This document shows positions 56,152-64,000 of a stretch of DNA of 64,000 bases, piece after piece. The DNA is taken from assembly GCF_001708965.1 (NCBI RefSeq), contig NZ_LVJW01000006.1, positions 1,302,001 to 1,366,000 of the forward strand, read 5' to 3'. The stretch is from Candidatus Thiodiazotropha endoloripes. Lineage in GTDB: Bacteria; Pseudomonadota; Gammaproteobacteria; Chromatiales; Chromatiaceae. A program made the position numbers and the translations under genes. The notes below the pieces were generated by a model that worked only from the letters and a program-made list of their open reading frames with translations, was not told where the DNA came from and ran no database searches. The stretch's first letter is position 1. Every line of letters starts with the position of its first letter.

Positions 56152-57156
56152 ATGGCCACAGTATTGATTGTGATATTTGTCGTTATTCTCGCTGTTCCCC
56201 TGATCTATCTGTCAACCTTGAAAGGTGAATTTATTGTGAGTCGAAGTCTGGCGATCGGGGTTGCTCGGGAGCAGGTTTTTGAAAAAATAAAAGACTTCAA
56301 AAGTTGGCCGGAATGGAGTCCCTGGTTGATGCATGAACCTGAGACCCGTCTTGAGTATTCAGATGCACCGAATCAACAGGGTGGTTGGTACAGCTGGGAT
56401 GGCGAGACGGTTGGCGCCGGGCGTTTGACCCATTTGAAGTTTTCAGACTCAAACAGAATAGAGCAGAAGATTGAGTTCCTGCGCCCGTTTAAATCGGTCA
56501 GTCAGGTCTGGTGGGAACTGGAACAACTGGATGATAGCAACACACTGGTACGTTGGAATATGTCTGGCAGTATGCCTTTTCTGTTCCGCTTCATGACAAA
56601 AAAAATCGCTGAATATGTGGGCAAGGATTACGATACCGGCCTGGCGATGTTACGTGGCGTACTTGAGCCTGGTGCGGAGTATCCCAGTTTCAGCTTTGAA
56701 GGTATTGTCGAATTGCCTGCACAAACGGCCTTGACCATTCCATTTGAAGGTGACCTGGAGACGATGAAAACCGCGATGGCGGAAGGATTCTCGAAGCTGG
56801 GTGAATTTGCTGCGGAGAATCAGCAGTTGATCAGCGGCTGTCCCTTCACCTGTTACCATGAAGTTGACTTGCAGACGATCTATTTCAAGTGTGATATGGC
56901 TCTGCCGGTCAAGCAGGAAGTGACTCAATCCGGGTTCAAGCAGAAACATTTTCCGGCTGGCCGCTATTATAAAACCAGTATGAAAGGGAGTTATCAGTTT
57001 CTTGAGCTGGCTTGGTATCAAGCCTATAGCCACCTGCAGATGCAGAAGATCAAGCCACAGAAGAAGGCCGCCTCTTTTGAATTCTATGAGAATGATCCAA
57101 ACGAAGTCGGTCACACAAATGAAATAGTAACTTCGATCTATGTGCCGGTTAAGTAA
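56152..57156 (+). CDS. SRPBCC and GyrI-like two-domain protein
   Basis: A 334-residue protein with one N-terminal helix (VLIVIFVVILAVPLIYLSTL), an SRPBCC/polyketide-cyclase-like domain (about 25-165; FEKIKDFKSWPEWSPWLMHE) and a GyrI-like small-molecule binding domain (about 170-334). The GyrI fold is also the AraC effector-binding domain. Ligand unknown. I use the ATG at 56152, with GGAGAG before it; an ATG at 56140 adds four residues. The pairing recurs in uncharacterised proteins. Confidence 0.8.
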   Translation: MATVLIVIFVVILAVPLIYLSTLKGEFIVSRSLAIGVAREQVFEKIKDFKSWPEWSPWLMHEPETRLEYSDAPNQQGGWYSWDGETVGAGRLTHLKFSDSNRIEQKIEFLRPFKSVSQVWWELEQLDDSNTLVRWNMSGSMPFLFRFMTKKIAEYVGKDYDTGLAMLRGVLEPGAEYPSFSFEGIVELPAQTALTIPFEGDLETMKTAMAEGFSKLGEFAAENQQLISGCPFTCYHEVDLQTIYFKCDMALPVKQEVTQSGFKQKHFPAGRYYKTSMKGSYQFLELAWYQAYSHLQMQKIKPQKKAASFEFYENDPNEVGHTNEIVTSIYVPVK

Positions 57157-57193
57157 GCAAGAGGCTGTAGATGACTTGACCGTTGATCGACCA

Positions 57194-57262
57194 GGTTGTA
57201 CTCAGTGGTGTATTGTCAGTGAGCCAAAGCTCGTTGAGAAATACAACGCACTGAGTACAACC
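57194..57262. terminator. Long inverted repeat between convergent genes
   Basis: The arms 57194-57207 and 57249-57262 are perfect 14-base inverted copies. Inside, TGTATT pairs with AATACA (57209-57214, 57240-57245) and GAGC with GCTC (57221-57224, 57229-57232). It sits between stops of convergent genes and could serve both as a terminator or be a repetitive element. Confidence 0.55.
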
Positions 57263-57283
57263 CGATAGATTATGACTGAGTCA

Positions 57284-57976
57284 TTATTTCGGCTGAGCTG
57301 CAGCAACCGGGCCGATATACTCGATCTCGAAAGTCAGGGTTTCATTGGGGCCGATCTTTTTGCCGGCACCTTTCTCGCCATAGGCCAGCTCCGGTGGCAT
57401 CACAACAATCCACTTCCCACCAGGCTGCATTCTGGTGATGGCTTCACGGAATCCCGGCACAACACTGTTGAGATTGAACTGCGTCGGTTTTCCTCTTGAG
57501 TGGGAGCTGTCGAAGACGGTGCCGTCGATCAGTTTGCCTGTGTAGTGTACCTCGACCCGCTGATCCCCACTCGGGTGTGCCCCATTGCCCGGGGACATTA
57601 CCTCATACTGAAGACCGTTTTTGAGGACCGTCACACCCTGACGCTTGGCGTGCTCCTCACGAAATTTGGCACCTTTGGCAAGATTCTCCTTGGCCAGTTC
57701 CGCGCGAGCCGCTTTGGCATCCGCATAGAATTTTCTGAGTGCGCCCTGCATCTCTTCCTGGCTGAGTTGAGGCTGCTTTTTTTCCAGAAAGTCGGTTACG
57801 GCTGCGGCAAAAGCATCCGCATCGACTTCGCGAATGTCCTGAGCCGTCAGCATCTGTCCGATTTGAAGTCCAATGGCATAACTGTACTTCTGTTTATGGG
57901 TGTTCAGTTCGACAGCAAATCCGGTCTGTGCAAAGCAGAGTAGTAAACTGAAGAAGATCAGAAACTTGTTTTTCAT
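57284..57976 (-). CDS. FKBP-type peptidyl-prolyl isomerase (FkpA/Mip type)
   Basis: A 230-residue exported prolyl isomerase. The signal peptide is about 1-22 (LLLCFAQTGFAVELN). Its N-terminal helical dimer part (about 25-115) is FKBP-N type: YSYAIGLQIGQMLTAQDIRE. The FKBP domain (about 125-222) has VEVHYTGKLIDGTVFDSSHS and FNLNSVVPGFREAITRM, GGKWIVVMPPELAYGEKG. It should act in the periplasm on folding proteins. It stands alone and converges on the SRPBCC gene. Confidence 0.95.
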   Translation of the reverse strand: MKNKFLIFFSLLLCFAQTGFAVELNTHKQKYSYAIGLQIGQMLTAQDIREVDADAFAAAVTDFLEKKQPQLSQEEMQGALRKFYADAKAARAELAKENLAKGAKFREEHAKRQGVTVLKNGLQYEVMSPGNGAHPSGDQRVEVHYTGKLIDGTVFDSSHSRGKPTQFNLNSVVPGFREAITRMQPGGKWIVVMPPELAYGEKGAGKKIGPNETLTFEIEYIGPVAAAQPK

Positions 57977-58024
57977 AGTCTTGAAATTTTACCTGTTTGG
58001 ATTTAAGGATCCTCTGATGAGTCT

Positions 58025-58091
58025 GTCATTGTGGCGAATTTCGGAATCCATCGGCTTGATTTTCCTGGATTCCGGCATTCGTCGGAGTGAC
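58025..58091. repeat. Degenerate palindromic intergenic repeat
   Basis: The arm 58025-58050 and its inverted partner 58066-58091 match at 20 of 26 positions. The right arm reads GGATTCCGGCATTCGTCGGA, a form seen in intergenic palindromes of several proteobacteria. It lies between the FKBP and glycosyltransferase genes. Confidence 0.6.
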
Positions 58092-58173
58092 GAAAATGGG
58101 AATACTCAGAGGCTCATTGGTTATAAAGCGTCTACTCAGACAGTCTGATGATAACAATAGTTCGATAGTGCCA

Positions 58174-59133
58174 TCATCCCTGTTTTCTGTCTGTGTCGTC
58201 GATATCTCCTGGGGATGGGAGTGATTGGGCAATGATATAGAGTGGCCGTCGTTTAACCTCTCTGTAGATCTCTGCAATGTACTCTCCGATCAGTCCCAGC
58301 CCAAGCAGAATCATACTGCCCATCACCAGTATCAGCAGAATGACTGTTGGAAAACCGGCTTCGGCGTAACCCTGCCATTTATACCATAAGGTCTGTATGG
58401 TCAGTGCCAAACTGAAAATCAGGCCGGCTAATCCAAACCAGGTCACAATCCTGAGAGGTAATGAGGAGAAACTGATGATGGTGGAGCGGGCCAGCCGCAG
58501 CAAGTGTCCCGCACCCCAATGACTCTCTCCGGCATTGCGGGATGGTGGATCGAATTCGACAGCGATCGCCTCAAAGCCGAGCCAGGTTGTCAGGCCGCGA
58601 AAGTAACGGCCCACTTCCGGTAGTGCGATGTATTGATCGACTGCCGCCCGGTCGAGCAGTTTGAAGTCACTGGCTCCATCCAGTTTCATGCCACTGGAGA
58701 GATTGAACAGCCGATAGTAGAGTCGTGCACCCAGGCGTCTTAGGGCTGATTCGTCCTGGCGTTTGCGTTTCACCGCCTCAACCACTTTGATTTTTCCACT
58801 CTGCCAGTGTTCAATCATTTGCGGGATGAGGGCTGGGGGATGCTGCAAATCCGCATCCATCACGACAGCAGCCTGACCAGTTGTTGCGCGAAGGCCAGCC
58901 AGTATCGCCGCCTCCTTGCCAAAGTTTCGGCTGAATCGTATCGCTTTGATCGGAATGGTGCTGTCGTTCGCCAGACTTTTGATCGCCGCCCAACTGCTGT
59001 CTGTCGAGCCGTCATCGATCAGCACGGCCTCAAATTGCGTGTCACTGCCAGCCAGGCACTGTTCCAGGTTTTGCCAGAATCCCGACAGAGCGGATTGCTC
59101 GTTATAGATGGGAACAACCAAGGAGATCAACAT
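58174..59133 (-). CDS. Family 2 glycosyltransferase (polyprenyl-phosphate type)
   Basis: A 319-residue GT2 enzyme of the DPM1/GtrB kind. The GT-A fold begins SLVVPIYNEQSAL, with VMDADLQHPPALI carrying the DxD-like metal-binding motif. Two helices at the C-terminus (about 235-290) anchor it in the membrane. Enzymes of this type put a sugar on polyprenyl phosphate for later transfer. GtrA-type flippase and a multi-helix transferase lie directly upstream, making a three-gene set as in phage- or O-antigen-modification systems. Its stop is 197 bp after the FKBP start. Confidence 0.92.
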   Translation of the reverse strand: MLISLVVPIYNEQSALSGFWQNLEQCLAGSDTQFEAVLIDDGSTDSSWAAIKSLANDSTIPIKAIRFSRNFGKEAAILAGLRATTGQAAVVMDADLQHPPALIPQMIEHWQSGKIKVVEAVKRKRQDESALRRLGARLYYRLFNLSSGMKLDGASDFKLLDRAAVDQYIALPEVGRYFRGLTTWLGFEAIAVEFDPPSRNAGESHWGAGHLLRLARSTIISFSSLPLRIVTWFGLAGLIFSLALTIQTLWYKWQGYAEAGFPTVILLILVMGSMILLGLGLIGEYIAEIYREVKRRPLYIIAQSLPSPGDIDDTDRKQG

Positions 59134-59134
59134 G

Positions 59135-59563
59135 TCAGGCTCCGGCTTTTGAGGCGAATATGTAGCGTCTCATCGTAACAAAGTTAATCACTATGATAAT
59201 AGCCTCGGTGATCAGCTTGGCGGCCACGGGATGGAGCTGCAGCAGATCGATAAAACCCAAAAGCAGAATGATGCTGAGGGTGTACGAAACAAGCCACAGT
59301 ATCAGATATTGTATGAGTTGCTGGCGTATCGCCTGGGGGGTGAATTGCCGATCCTCGAAAACAATGAGTTTGTGCCCGGCGAATGCGACCAGAGCACCGA
59401 CAATCCTTGCCACAGTCTGTGCGGGTACGATACCGATGTGGGCGTAGGTCAGAAAGAAAACCAGGAAGTCCACCAACCAGGAGGCGCCACCCACCAGCAG
59501 ATATCTCAAAAACTGTTGGCTCAATACCTTGTTTAGCAGGGTTTTGATGAGACTGGTGGTCAT
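59135..59563 (-). CDS. GtrA family protein
   Basis: A 142-residue, four-helix membrane protein of the GtrA family, taken to flip polyprenyl-phosphate-linked sugars across the inner membrane. The start FLRYLLVGGASWLVDFLVFF matches the family. It is one base from the glycosyltransferase gene and overlaps the membrane protein gene by four bases. The flippase role is known for family members and inferred here. Confidence 0.9.
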   Translation of the reverse strand: MTTSLIKTLLNKVLSQQFLRYLLVGGASWLVDFLVFFLTYAHIGIVPAQTVARIVGALVAFAGHKLIVFEDRQFTPQAIRQQLIQYLILWLVSYTLSIILLLGFIDLLQLHPVAAKLITEAIIIVINFVTMRRYIFASKAGA

Positions 59564-61332
59564 GGTTTTATAGACAGTAAATCGTTGCAGGCGGTAGCCT
59601 GTTGATTGGGCAACAGGCGGATTGGTGAATAGGCGGAGCGGATCAGCAGGCAGCTCTGTTCGGCTGCCAGATCCCGGCTGTTGCGATCCCCATAGTCGAG
59701 CGTCAGAGTAAAGCGATAATGGTCTGCCGACCCAGCTTCAACGGCTGCGAGCTTGCTTTTGATACGTTTCGGCTTTTGCGGGGTGATGAGAATGATCTGA
59801 TGCTCAAGATCATCGGCCGGGTGAACGGAGTGCCCATGAATCTGCAAACTTTGCTCACCTGGTAACCTCATACTGATTGATCCCGGGCCTGCTTCGAACA
59901 GTGGGGGATAGGGAGGCGAGATGGCAACGGTGAGGATTTTCGGCGCTTTTGGCTTCGGCTTTTTTCCACTTTTTATCCGATCCGAAATATTGCGTACACA
60001 TTGGCAATCGGTGTCATAACGCCAGATGCTTTTCTGTTCGGTGTCGATTGACCTCAGGTTGCGGGAATCCATGAAGAGGGGAAGTTTCTCGGTCGATTCT
60101 CCCGATACTCTGGCCTGGGCGTATCTGGCGCCGTTGAGTACCGTGTCCAGATAGTAAGCGTCCTTGATCTCCTTGGCGTAAAATATCCCGCCGGTCGGCG
60201 GCTGCAGAAAGAACCCATACACAGCGTCGAACCGACTGATTCTGGATTGCATGGCCTGTTGTGCCTGCCATGCCTGAGTTCCCGCCGCAGCCATGAAGAT
60301 CAGCAGGATCACAGATTTCAAACCAATGTTCAGGGAGTCCGTGTTTGCCAGGGCGATGATCAGTGTCATCGTGAAAAGCCACCAGGGAAGCAGCAGATAG
60401 CGGTTGGCCTCGGTGATCCCGGGGTGCTGGGTCAGGGGAAGCAGAGGCAGCAGTACCGCAAGCAGCGCAACGACCATCAGTGGAATATTGAGTCGTTTTC
60501 TGAGTGCCAGGGTGGCGATCAGTGCAATGAAAATCAGACTCAGTAACCAAGGCAGGTAGGGTGTGGCAAACAGCAGTTCCGGAATGGCGCCATAGGATTG
60601 CACCGCCTTGCTCAATGAAAATGCCTGACCACCTGCATCGTATCCACCGACAAATGATCCCAGCACGGCAAGTCGCCAGAACATATAGGCGGCAGACCAG
60701 ATCAGCATCGGCAGCGCCAGTTTGAGTCGGACTGAGAGTGATTGGCCCGGCAGCAGCAACAACACGAAAGGCAGGGGGAAATAGACTTCCTTGCAGGTAG
60801 TGGCAATCACATAGAACAGAGTTGTCAGGATTGTCAGTAACCAGTGCCTTCTATTCAGATTGAGCTGAAACGCATAGATCGCAAGTATGCTAAACAGCAG
60901 TCCGCTGACATAGTGGCCGACCATCAGTTGCTGGGCGACGAACTGTGTCGGCGTGCCGATTAGAAAGAGTGCCCCGCCGATGAAGGCAAACTGGGGACTC
61001 ACCCAGCAGCGTAGCAGCAGGTAACTGGCAATTGCACAACCAGCCAGGGTGGCCAGGTGTTGGATGTAGAATCCCTTTGGATCAAACCCGAACAGCCATA
61101 GGTTGAGATCGAAAATTAGTGGATTTGTCGGGGTCAGGTTATTCAGCGAGTAACCCCGGGTGATTGCCGGGTTGAAAAAATAGTCGAAGGGGGAAAAACG
61201 GCTGGCATAGTCGAGAAGCCAGCCATCATCGAAACGCCAGTTTCCTGAAAGGGCGCTTTGATTGAGGAAAAAAGTCAGTGCCACCAGGCCGAACAGTAGG
61301 GCTGCGGTGATCAGGTTTTGTCGAACCGGCAC
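59560..61332 (-). CDS. Probable GT-C-type membrane glycosyltransferase
   Basis: A 590-residue protein with about ten helices between 8 and 365, then a soluble C-terminal part (about 370-590). The first extracytoplasmic loop holds WRFDDGWLLDY; a double Asp in this place is typical of GT-C enzymes. In a GtrA-GtrB-like set it would be the third member that moves the sugar from lipid carrier to the acceptor. I do not recognise its specific family, so donor and acceptor are open. The first gene of the unit, it overlaps gtrA-like by four bases. Confidence 0.65.
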   Translation of the reverse strand: MPVRQNLITAALLFGLVALTFFLNQSALSGNWRFDDGWLLDYASRFSPFDYFFNPAITRGYSLNNLTPTNPLIFDLNLWLFGFDPKGFYIQHLATLAGCAIASYLLLRCWVSPQFAFIGGALFLIGTPTQFVAQQLMVGHYVSGLLFSILAIYAFQLNLNRRHWLLTILTTLFYVIATTCKEVYFPLPFVLLLLPGQSLSVRLKLALPMLIWSAAYMFWRLAVLGSFVGGYDAGGQAFSLSKAVQSYGAIPELLFATPYLPWLLSLIFIALIATLALRKRLNIPLMVVALLAVLLPLLPLTQHPGITEANRYLLLPWWLFTMTLIIALANTDSLNIGLKSVILLIFMAAAGTQAWQAQQAMQSRISRFDAVYGFFLQPPTGGIFYAKEIKDAYYLDTVLNGARYAQARVSGESTEKLPLFMDSRNLRSIDTEQKSIWRYDTDCQCVRNISDRIKSGKKPKPKAPKILTVAISPPYPPLFEAGPGSISMRLPGEQSLQIHGHSVHPADDLEHQIILITPQKPKRIKSKLAAVEAGSADHYRFTLTLDYGDRNSRDLAAEQSCLLIRSAYSPIRLLPNQQATACNDLLSIKP

Positions 61333-61629
61333 AAATCAACCTTGCTAGCTGTTGTGGATAGTATTGACAGGGACAAGGGATGTTCCTGATCAATAGAGTT
61401 CTGGAACGGTAGCATGAACCGAACTGCAAAATCGACAGGCCCTGGTGGGCCATACAGTAAATTCGGTTTTGTCATTGGTGAGCATATGCGGTGATGAGCC
61501 TCCATTCACGGCCAGATGCTCGCTGCTCACTTTTGGGTTGTAAAAGGCAGTTGTGGGCCTGGCTCGGCAATCATCGGCATCTGATGTATCATAGCGCCTT
61601 TTCTTCCCTAGACTGGAAACTGAAGGCGC

Positions 61630-62421
61630 TTGTTCAAGATCTATCGAGACCTCTACCGGCATCGCCAGAGCGTCATGCTGATGGTGCGGCGCGATACCCT
61701 GCTCAGAATAAAAGGTACCCTGCTGGGGCCCTTGTGGCTGCTGGCGCAGCCCCTGTTTCTGCTGCTGGTCTACAGTTTTGTCTTTTCTGGGATTCTGAAA
61801 ATCAGCTTCCGGCCTGACGGCGGCAGTGGGGATTTTGCGCTCTATCTGTTTGCCGCGTTGATGCCCTTCAGTGCATTGCAGGATGGTCTACAGCAGGCAA
61901 GCAGCAGCCTCTCCAACAACCGCGATCTGTTGTTGAAGACCCAGATGCCGGCGATTGTGTTTCCGGCAATTGCTGCCTTTGGCACTTTGATTCAGGAAGT
62001 TCTGGGGTTGGTCATTTTGGTTTTCGCGGCCTGGATTATGGGCTATCCACCCGGTAAAACCCTGATACTGCTTCCTGCACTGATCGCCCTCCGGTTGTTG
62101 TTGACCTTCTCCCTGGCGCCCCTGGTGGCGATCCTGTCGGTCTTCATCAAGGATGTCGGTCAGGTGTTGCCGATGATCATGATGGCGCTCTTTTTCACCA
62201 CCCCGATCATCTATCCGGTGGAGATGATCCCGCAGAGTTTTCGTCCGTTGATTGAAGGAAATCCCCTGACCTGGCTGGTTGAGGCCTATCGCTCAGTCAT
62301 TCTTGAGCAGTCCTGGCCGGTGGATAATCTATTGATCGTCGGACTCTCGGCGATGATCATCATGATTGTCACAGGGGCACTGTTCAGCCGCCTACAGCAT
62401 CGGGCGAAGGATTTCCTGTGA
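61630..62421 (+). CDS. Polysaccharide ABC exporter permease (Wzm type)
   Basis: A 263-residue ABC-2 type permease with six helices. The start MFKIYRDLYRHRQSVMLMV (TTG at 61630) and LRIKGTLLGPLWLLAQPLFL are characteristic of Wzm-type permeases for O-antigen or other polysaccharides. The stop overlaps the ATPase gene by four bases. The substrate cannot be named from sequence; it depends on neighbours outside the window. Confidence 0.9.
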   Translation: MFKIYRDLYRHRQSVMLMVRRDTLLRIKGTLLGPLWLLAQPLFLLLVYSFVFSGILKISFRPDGGSGDFALYLFAALMPFSALQDGLQQASSSLSNNRDLLLKTQMPAIVFPAIAAFGTLIQEVLGLVILVFAAWIMGYPPGKTLILLPALIALRLLLTFSLAPLVAILSVFIKDVGQVLPMIMMALFFTTPIIYPVEMIPQSFRPLIEGNPLTWLVEAYRSVILEQSWPVDNLLIVGLSAMIIMIVTGALFSRLQHRAKDFL

Positions 62422-63614
62422 CTGCGATCGAAGCCCGACAGCTGTCGAAGAGCTACCGACAGTACGCCAAACCGATCGATCTCTTCAAGGAGTGGCTGCT
62501 GCGTAAGCCGTTTCATAATCAGGTCGACGCTTTGGCGCCGATCGATTTGACCATCCCCAAGGGCACAACCTTTGGTGTGATCGGCGATAACGGGGCGGGT
62601 AAATCTACGCTGCTTAAATTACTTGCGGGGACATTGACGCCAACCACCGGCAGTCTGCATATCGAAGGCAGAAAATCTGCCATCCTTGAGCTGGGATCAG
62701 GTTTTCATCCGGAGTTTTCCGGGTTGGAGAATATCCAACTGGCCTGTTCCCTGTTGGGGCTCTCTGCGGATGAAACGGCCGAAAGAACGCCGCAGATCAT
62801 TGAGTTTTCCGAGTTGGGCGTCGCCATCCATCGCCCGGTCAAATCCTACTCGTCCGGGATGTTCGTACGGCTGGCGTTTTCCGTGATCACTTCTATCGAT
62901 CCCGATGTGTTGATTGTGGACGAAGCCCTCTCCGTCGGTGATGCCCTGTTCCAGAAAAAGAGTATGGACAGAATGATGAGGTTTCGGGATCAGGGCAGAA
63001 CGCTGGTATTCTGCTCTCATAATCTCTATCAAGTGAAGGAGCTGTGTGAAAAGGCGGTCTGGTTGGAGAACGGCGTGGTGATGGGTATGGGTGAGTCTGC
63101 CAAGGTGGTGGATGACTACCAGGATTCCGTCAGACAGCGGCAAAAAGCGGGTAACAGTGATCGTACCGATCCGGATGCTGAGGCGGCCGGCGATGTCTAT
63201 CTGACAGAGGTGGTTCTGGAGGGTGGCATCGACACACCGGAAAACATACCGCTCTATCAAACCGGGGACCATTTTGCGATTCGGGTCGAGGCCGATATCG
63301 GTTCCCGGCCGGCGGATGATGTGCATATCGGTCTGGTGTTGATCCGTAATGACGGACTCCAGGTGTACGGTGTTTCAACCCTGATCGATCAATTGGCTCT
63401 CTACCCGATCGCGGATAAACGTTACGGGGTTAGGCTGGTCTTTGATCCGATCAATCTGATGTCCGGGGATTACGCCCTCGAGGCCTGGCTGATCGACCGC
63501 AGCGGACTGCATGTTTACGATTCCCGTCCGGTCTGTTGTCAATTTCGTGTGCGTCATGAGACCAGTGAGGTCGGAATCGTCAAAATGAGTCATCAGTGGG
63601 AACCTATTACATGA
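62418..63614 (+). CDS. Polysaccharide ABC exporter ATPase (Wzt type)
   Basis: A 398-residue ATPase subunit. The ATPase domain (about 1-235) has Walker A GDNGAGKST (near 55), signature YSSGMFVRLAF and Walker B VLIVDEALSVGD. After a linker, residues about 255-390 form a Wzt_C-like beta-sandwich carbohydrate-binding domain, which in O-antigen exporters recognises the end of the glycan chain. It forms a transporter with the permease before it. A dispersed repeat lies after its stop. Confidence 0.92.
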   Translation: MTAIEARQLSKSYRQYAKPIDLFKEWLLRKPFHNQVDALAPIDLTIPKGTTFGVIGDNGAGKSTLLKLLAGTLTPTTGSLHIEGRKSAILELGSGFHPEFSGLENIQLACSLLGLSADETAERTPQIIEFSELGVAIHRPVKSYSSGMFVRLAFSVITSIDPDVLIVDEALSVGDALFQKKSMDRMMRFRDQGRTLVFCSHNLYQVKELCEKAVWLENGVVMGMGESAKVVDDYQDSVRQRQKAGNSDRTDPDAEAAGDVYLTEVVLEGGIDTPENIPLYQTGDHFAIRVEADIGSRPADDVHIGLVLIRNDGLQVYGVSTLIDQLALYPIADKRYGVRLVFDPINLMSGDYALEAWLIDRSGLHVYDSRPVCCQFRVRHETSEVGIVKMSHQWEPIT

Positions 63615-63641
63615 ACCGCAATCACACCATGGTCGGTCAAT

Positions 63642-63665
63642 TGGATTCGTGTTAACAGGCCCTAG
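63642..63665. repeat. Second copy of the TGTTAACAGGCCCTAG element
   Basis: These 24 bases equal the right arm of the inverted repeat at 40307-40330 with one mismatch. No left arm is present close by, so it is a half copy. It lies in the 134-bp gap between the ABC ATPase gene and the next gene. Confidence 0.7.
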
Positions 63666-63748
63666 TGTGAATATTACCGTTTCACCGGGCCGGCGAGTTG
63701 TTATGATGTGATGGCATGTGATGATATGAATGTTGAGGTTGAATAGAG

Positions 63749-64000
63749 GTGGCTGAGAGATTGAGCCTGTGGGATCTCCGGTTCAAATACAGAGTGCTTT
63801 TCCCCGCTCTGTCTCATCTGCCCCGGTATCTCTCATATCGTCTGGCCAGCCTGTATGGCCGGGGTGAGTTTCGCCGCAATGAAGAGATGGCCACTCAGAT
63901 CGCCCATCAGATGCGACGGGGAATACCCGGCCTGGCGGATCAGGCCTATCAGCAGTGGTCCCGCTATTTCTACGCTATGCAACAGCGTGAAATACTGGAT
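63749..64000 (+). CDS. Probable lysophospholipid/lipid A acyltransferase family protein (partial, N-terminus)
   Basis: The GTG at 63749 opens a frame that reaches the window end: 84 residues starting MAERLSLWDLRFKYRVLFPA. No stop occurs in it, and it follows GAGG upstream. The segment SHLPRYLSYRLASLYGR and the following RRNEEMATQIAHQM and YFYAMQQREILD recall the N-termini of LpxL/HtrB-type acyltransferases. The catalytic HxxxxD is outside the window, so this remains a tentative call. Confidence 0.5.
   Translation, partial: MAERLSLWDLRFKYRVLFPALSHLPRYLSYRLASLYGRGEFRRNEEMATQIAHQMRRGIPGLADQAYQQWSRYFYAMQQREILD

Noticed and set aside
1-64000. CRISPR arrays, rRNA and tRNA genes, transposases
   Set aside because: I found no regularly spaced direct repeats, no rRNA-like conserved stretches, and no transposase or phage structural gene. 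tRNAs were looked for by eye only, so a missed one is possible.

Overview
The window reads as chromosome of a free-living or symbiotic gammaproteobacterium of roughly mid-50s % GC. The evidence is gene content and order: hslV-hslU followed by a DUF971 gene, the lptM-dapF-DUF484-xerC block as in enterobacteria, a class I adenylate cyclase, a yheS-type ABC-F gene, a type II secretion operon and an exosortase H locus. A Chromatiales-like sulfur-oxidiser relative is my guess for the lineage, but nothing in the window proves it. I saw no rRNA, tRNA, CRISPR array, insertion sequence or prophage.

Layout. 1-2.4 kb (minus): the HslVU protease and a partial DUF971 gene. 2.6-6.6 kb (plus): a LolA-like periplasmic protein paired with an MMPL/RND exporter. 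6.6-9.2 kb (minus): lptM-dapF-DUF484-xerC, including a 45-residue LptM lipoprotein. 9.3-15.1 kb (minus): a four-gene glycan locus with FrhB-like, polysaccharide pyruvyl transferase, flippase-like and YfhO-like proteins. 15.4-16.1 kb: a membrane protein with a SPOR-like tail. 16.2-23.6 kb: a 1971-residue protein of 14 repeats ending in an IPTL-CTERM-like sorting tail, divergent from exosortase H and a membrane partner. 23.8-30.7 kb (plus): a Cus-type copper/silver efflux operon with a small Cys/His/Met-rich protein in front and a CusF-like protein at the end. 30.7-38.3 kb: signalling, with a PAS-GAF-GGDEF-EAL protein, two stand-alone Aer-like PAS proteins, a CZB chemoreceptor and an Aer-like chemoreceptor. 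38.4-40.2 kb (minus): a WbpM/CapD nucleotide-sugar dehydratase. 40.8-48.7 kb (plus): a type II secretion operon gspE-F-G-H-I-J-K-L-M and a GspC-like HR protein, with no gspD. 48.7-57.2 kb (plus): yheS, an RRM protein, a DUF2939 protein, a degenerate GGDEF protein, cyaA and an SRPBCC/GyrI-like protein. 57.3-61.3 kb (minus): an FKBP prolyl isomerase, then a GT2-GtrA-membrane glycosyltransferase group. 61.6-64.0 kb (plus): a Wzm/Wzt polysaccharide ABC exporter and the start of a probable acyltransferase.

Themes. Much of the window serves the cell surface: type II secretion, exosortase sorting, several glycan loci, a polysaccharide exporter and the LptM lipopolysaccharide-assembly factor. A second theme is signalling through redox or zinc-sensing chemotaxis, cyclic-di-GMP and cAMP. 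The most distinctive units are the exosortase H locus with its adjacent giant repeat substrate, the chemotaxis cluster in which the Aer-type PAS sensors are separate from the receptor, and the FrhB/pyruvyl-transferase glycan locus. Several palindromic intergenic elements are also present, including one 23-bp sequence that recurs 23 kb away.
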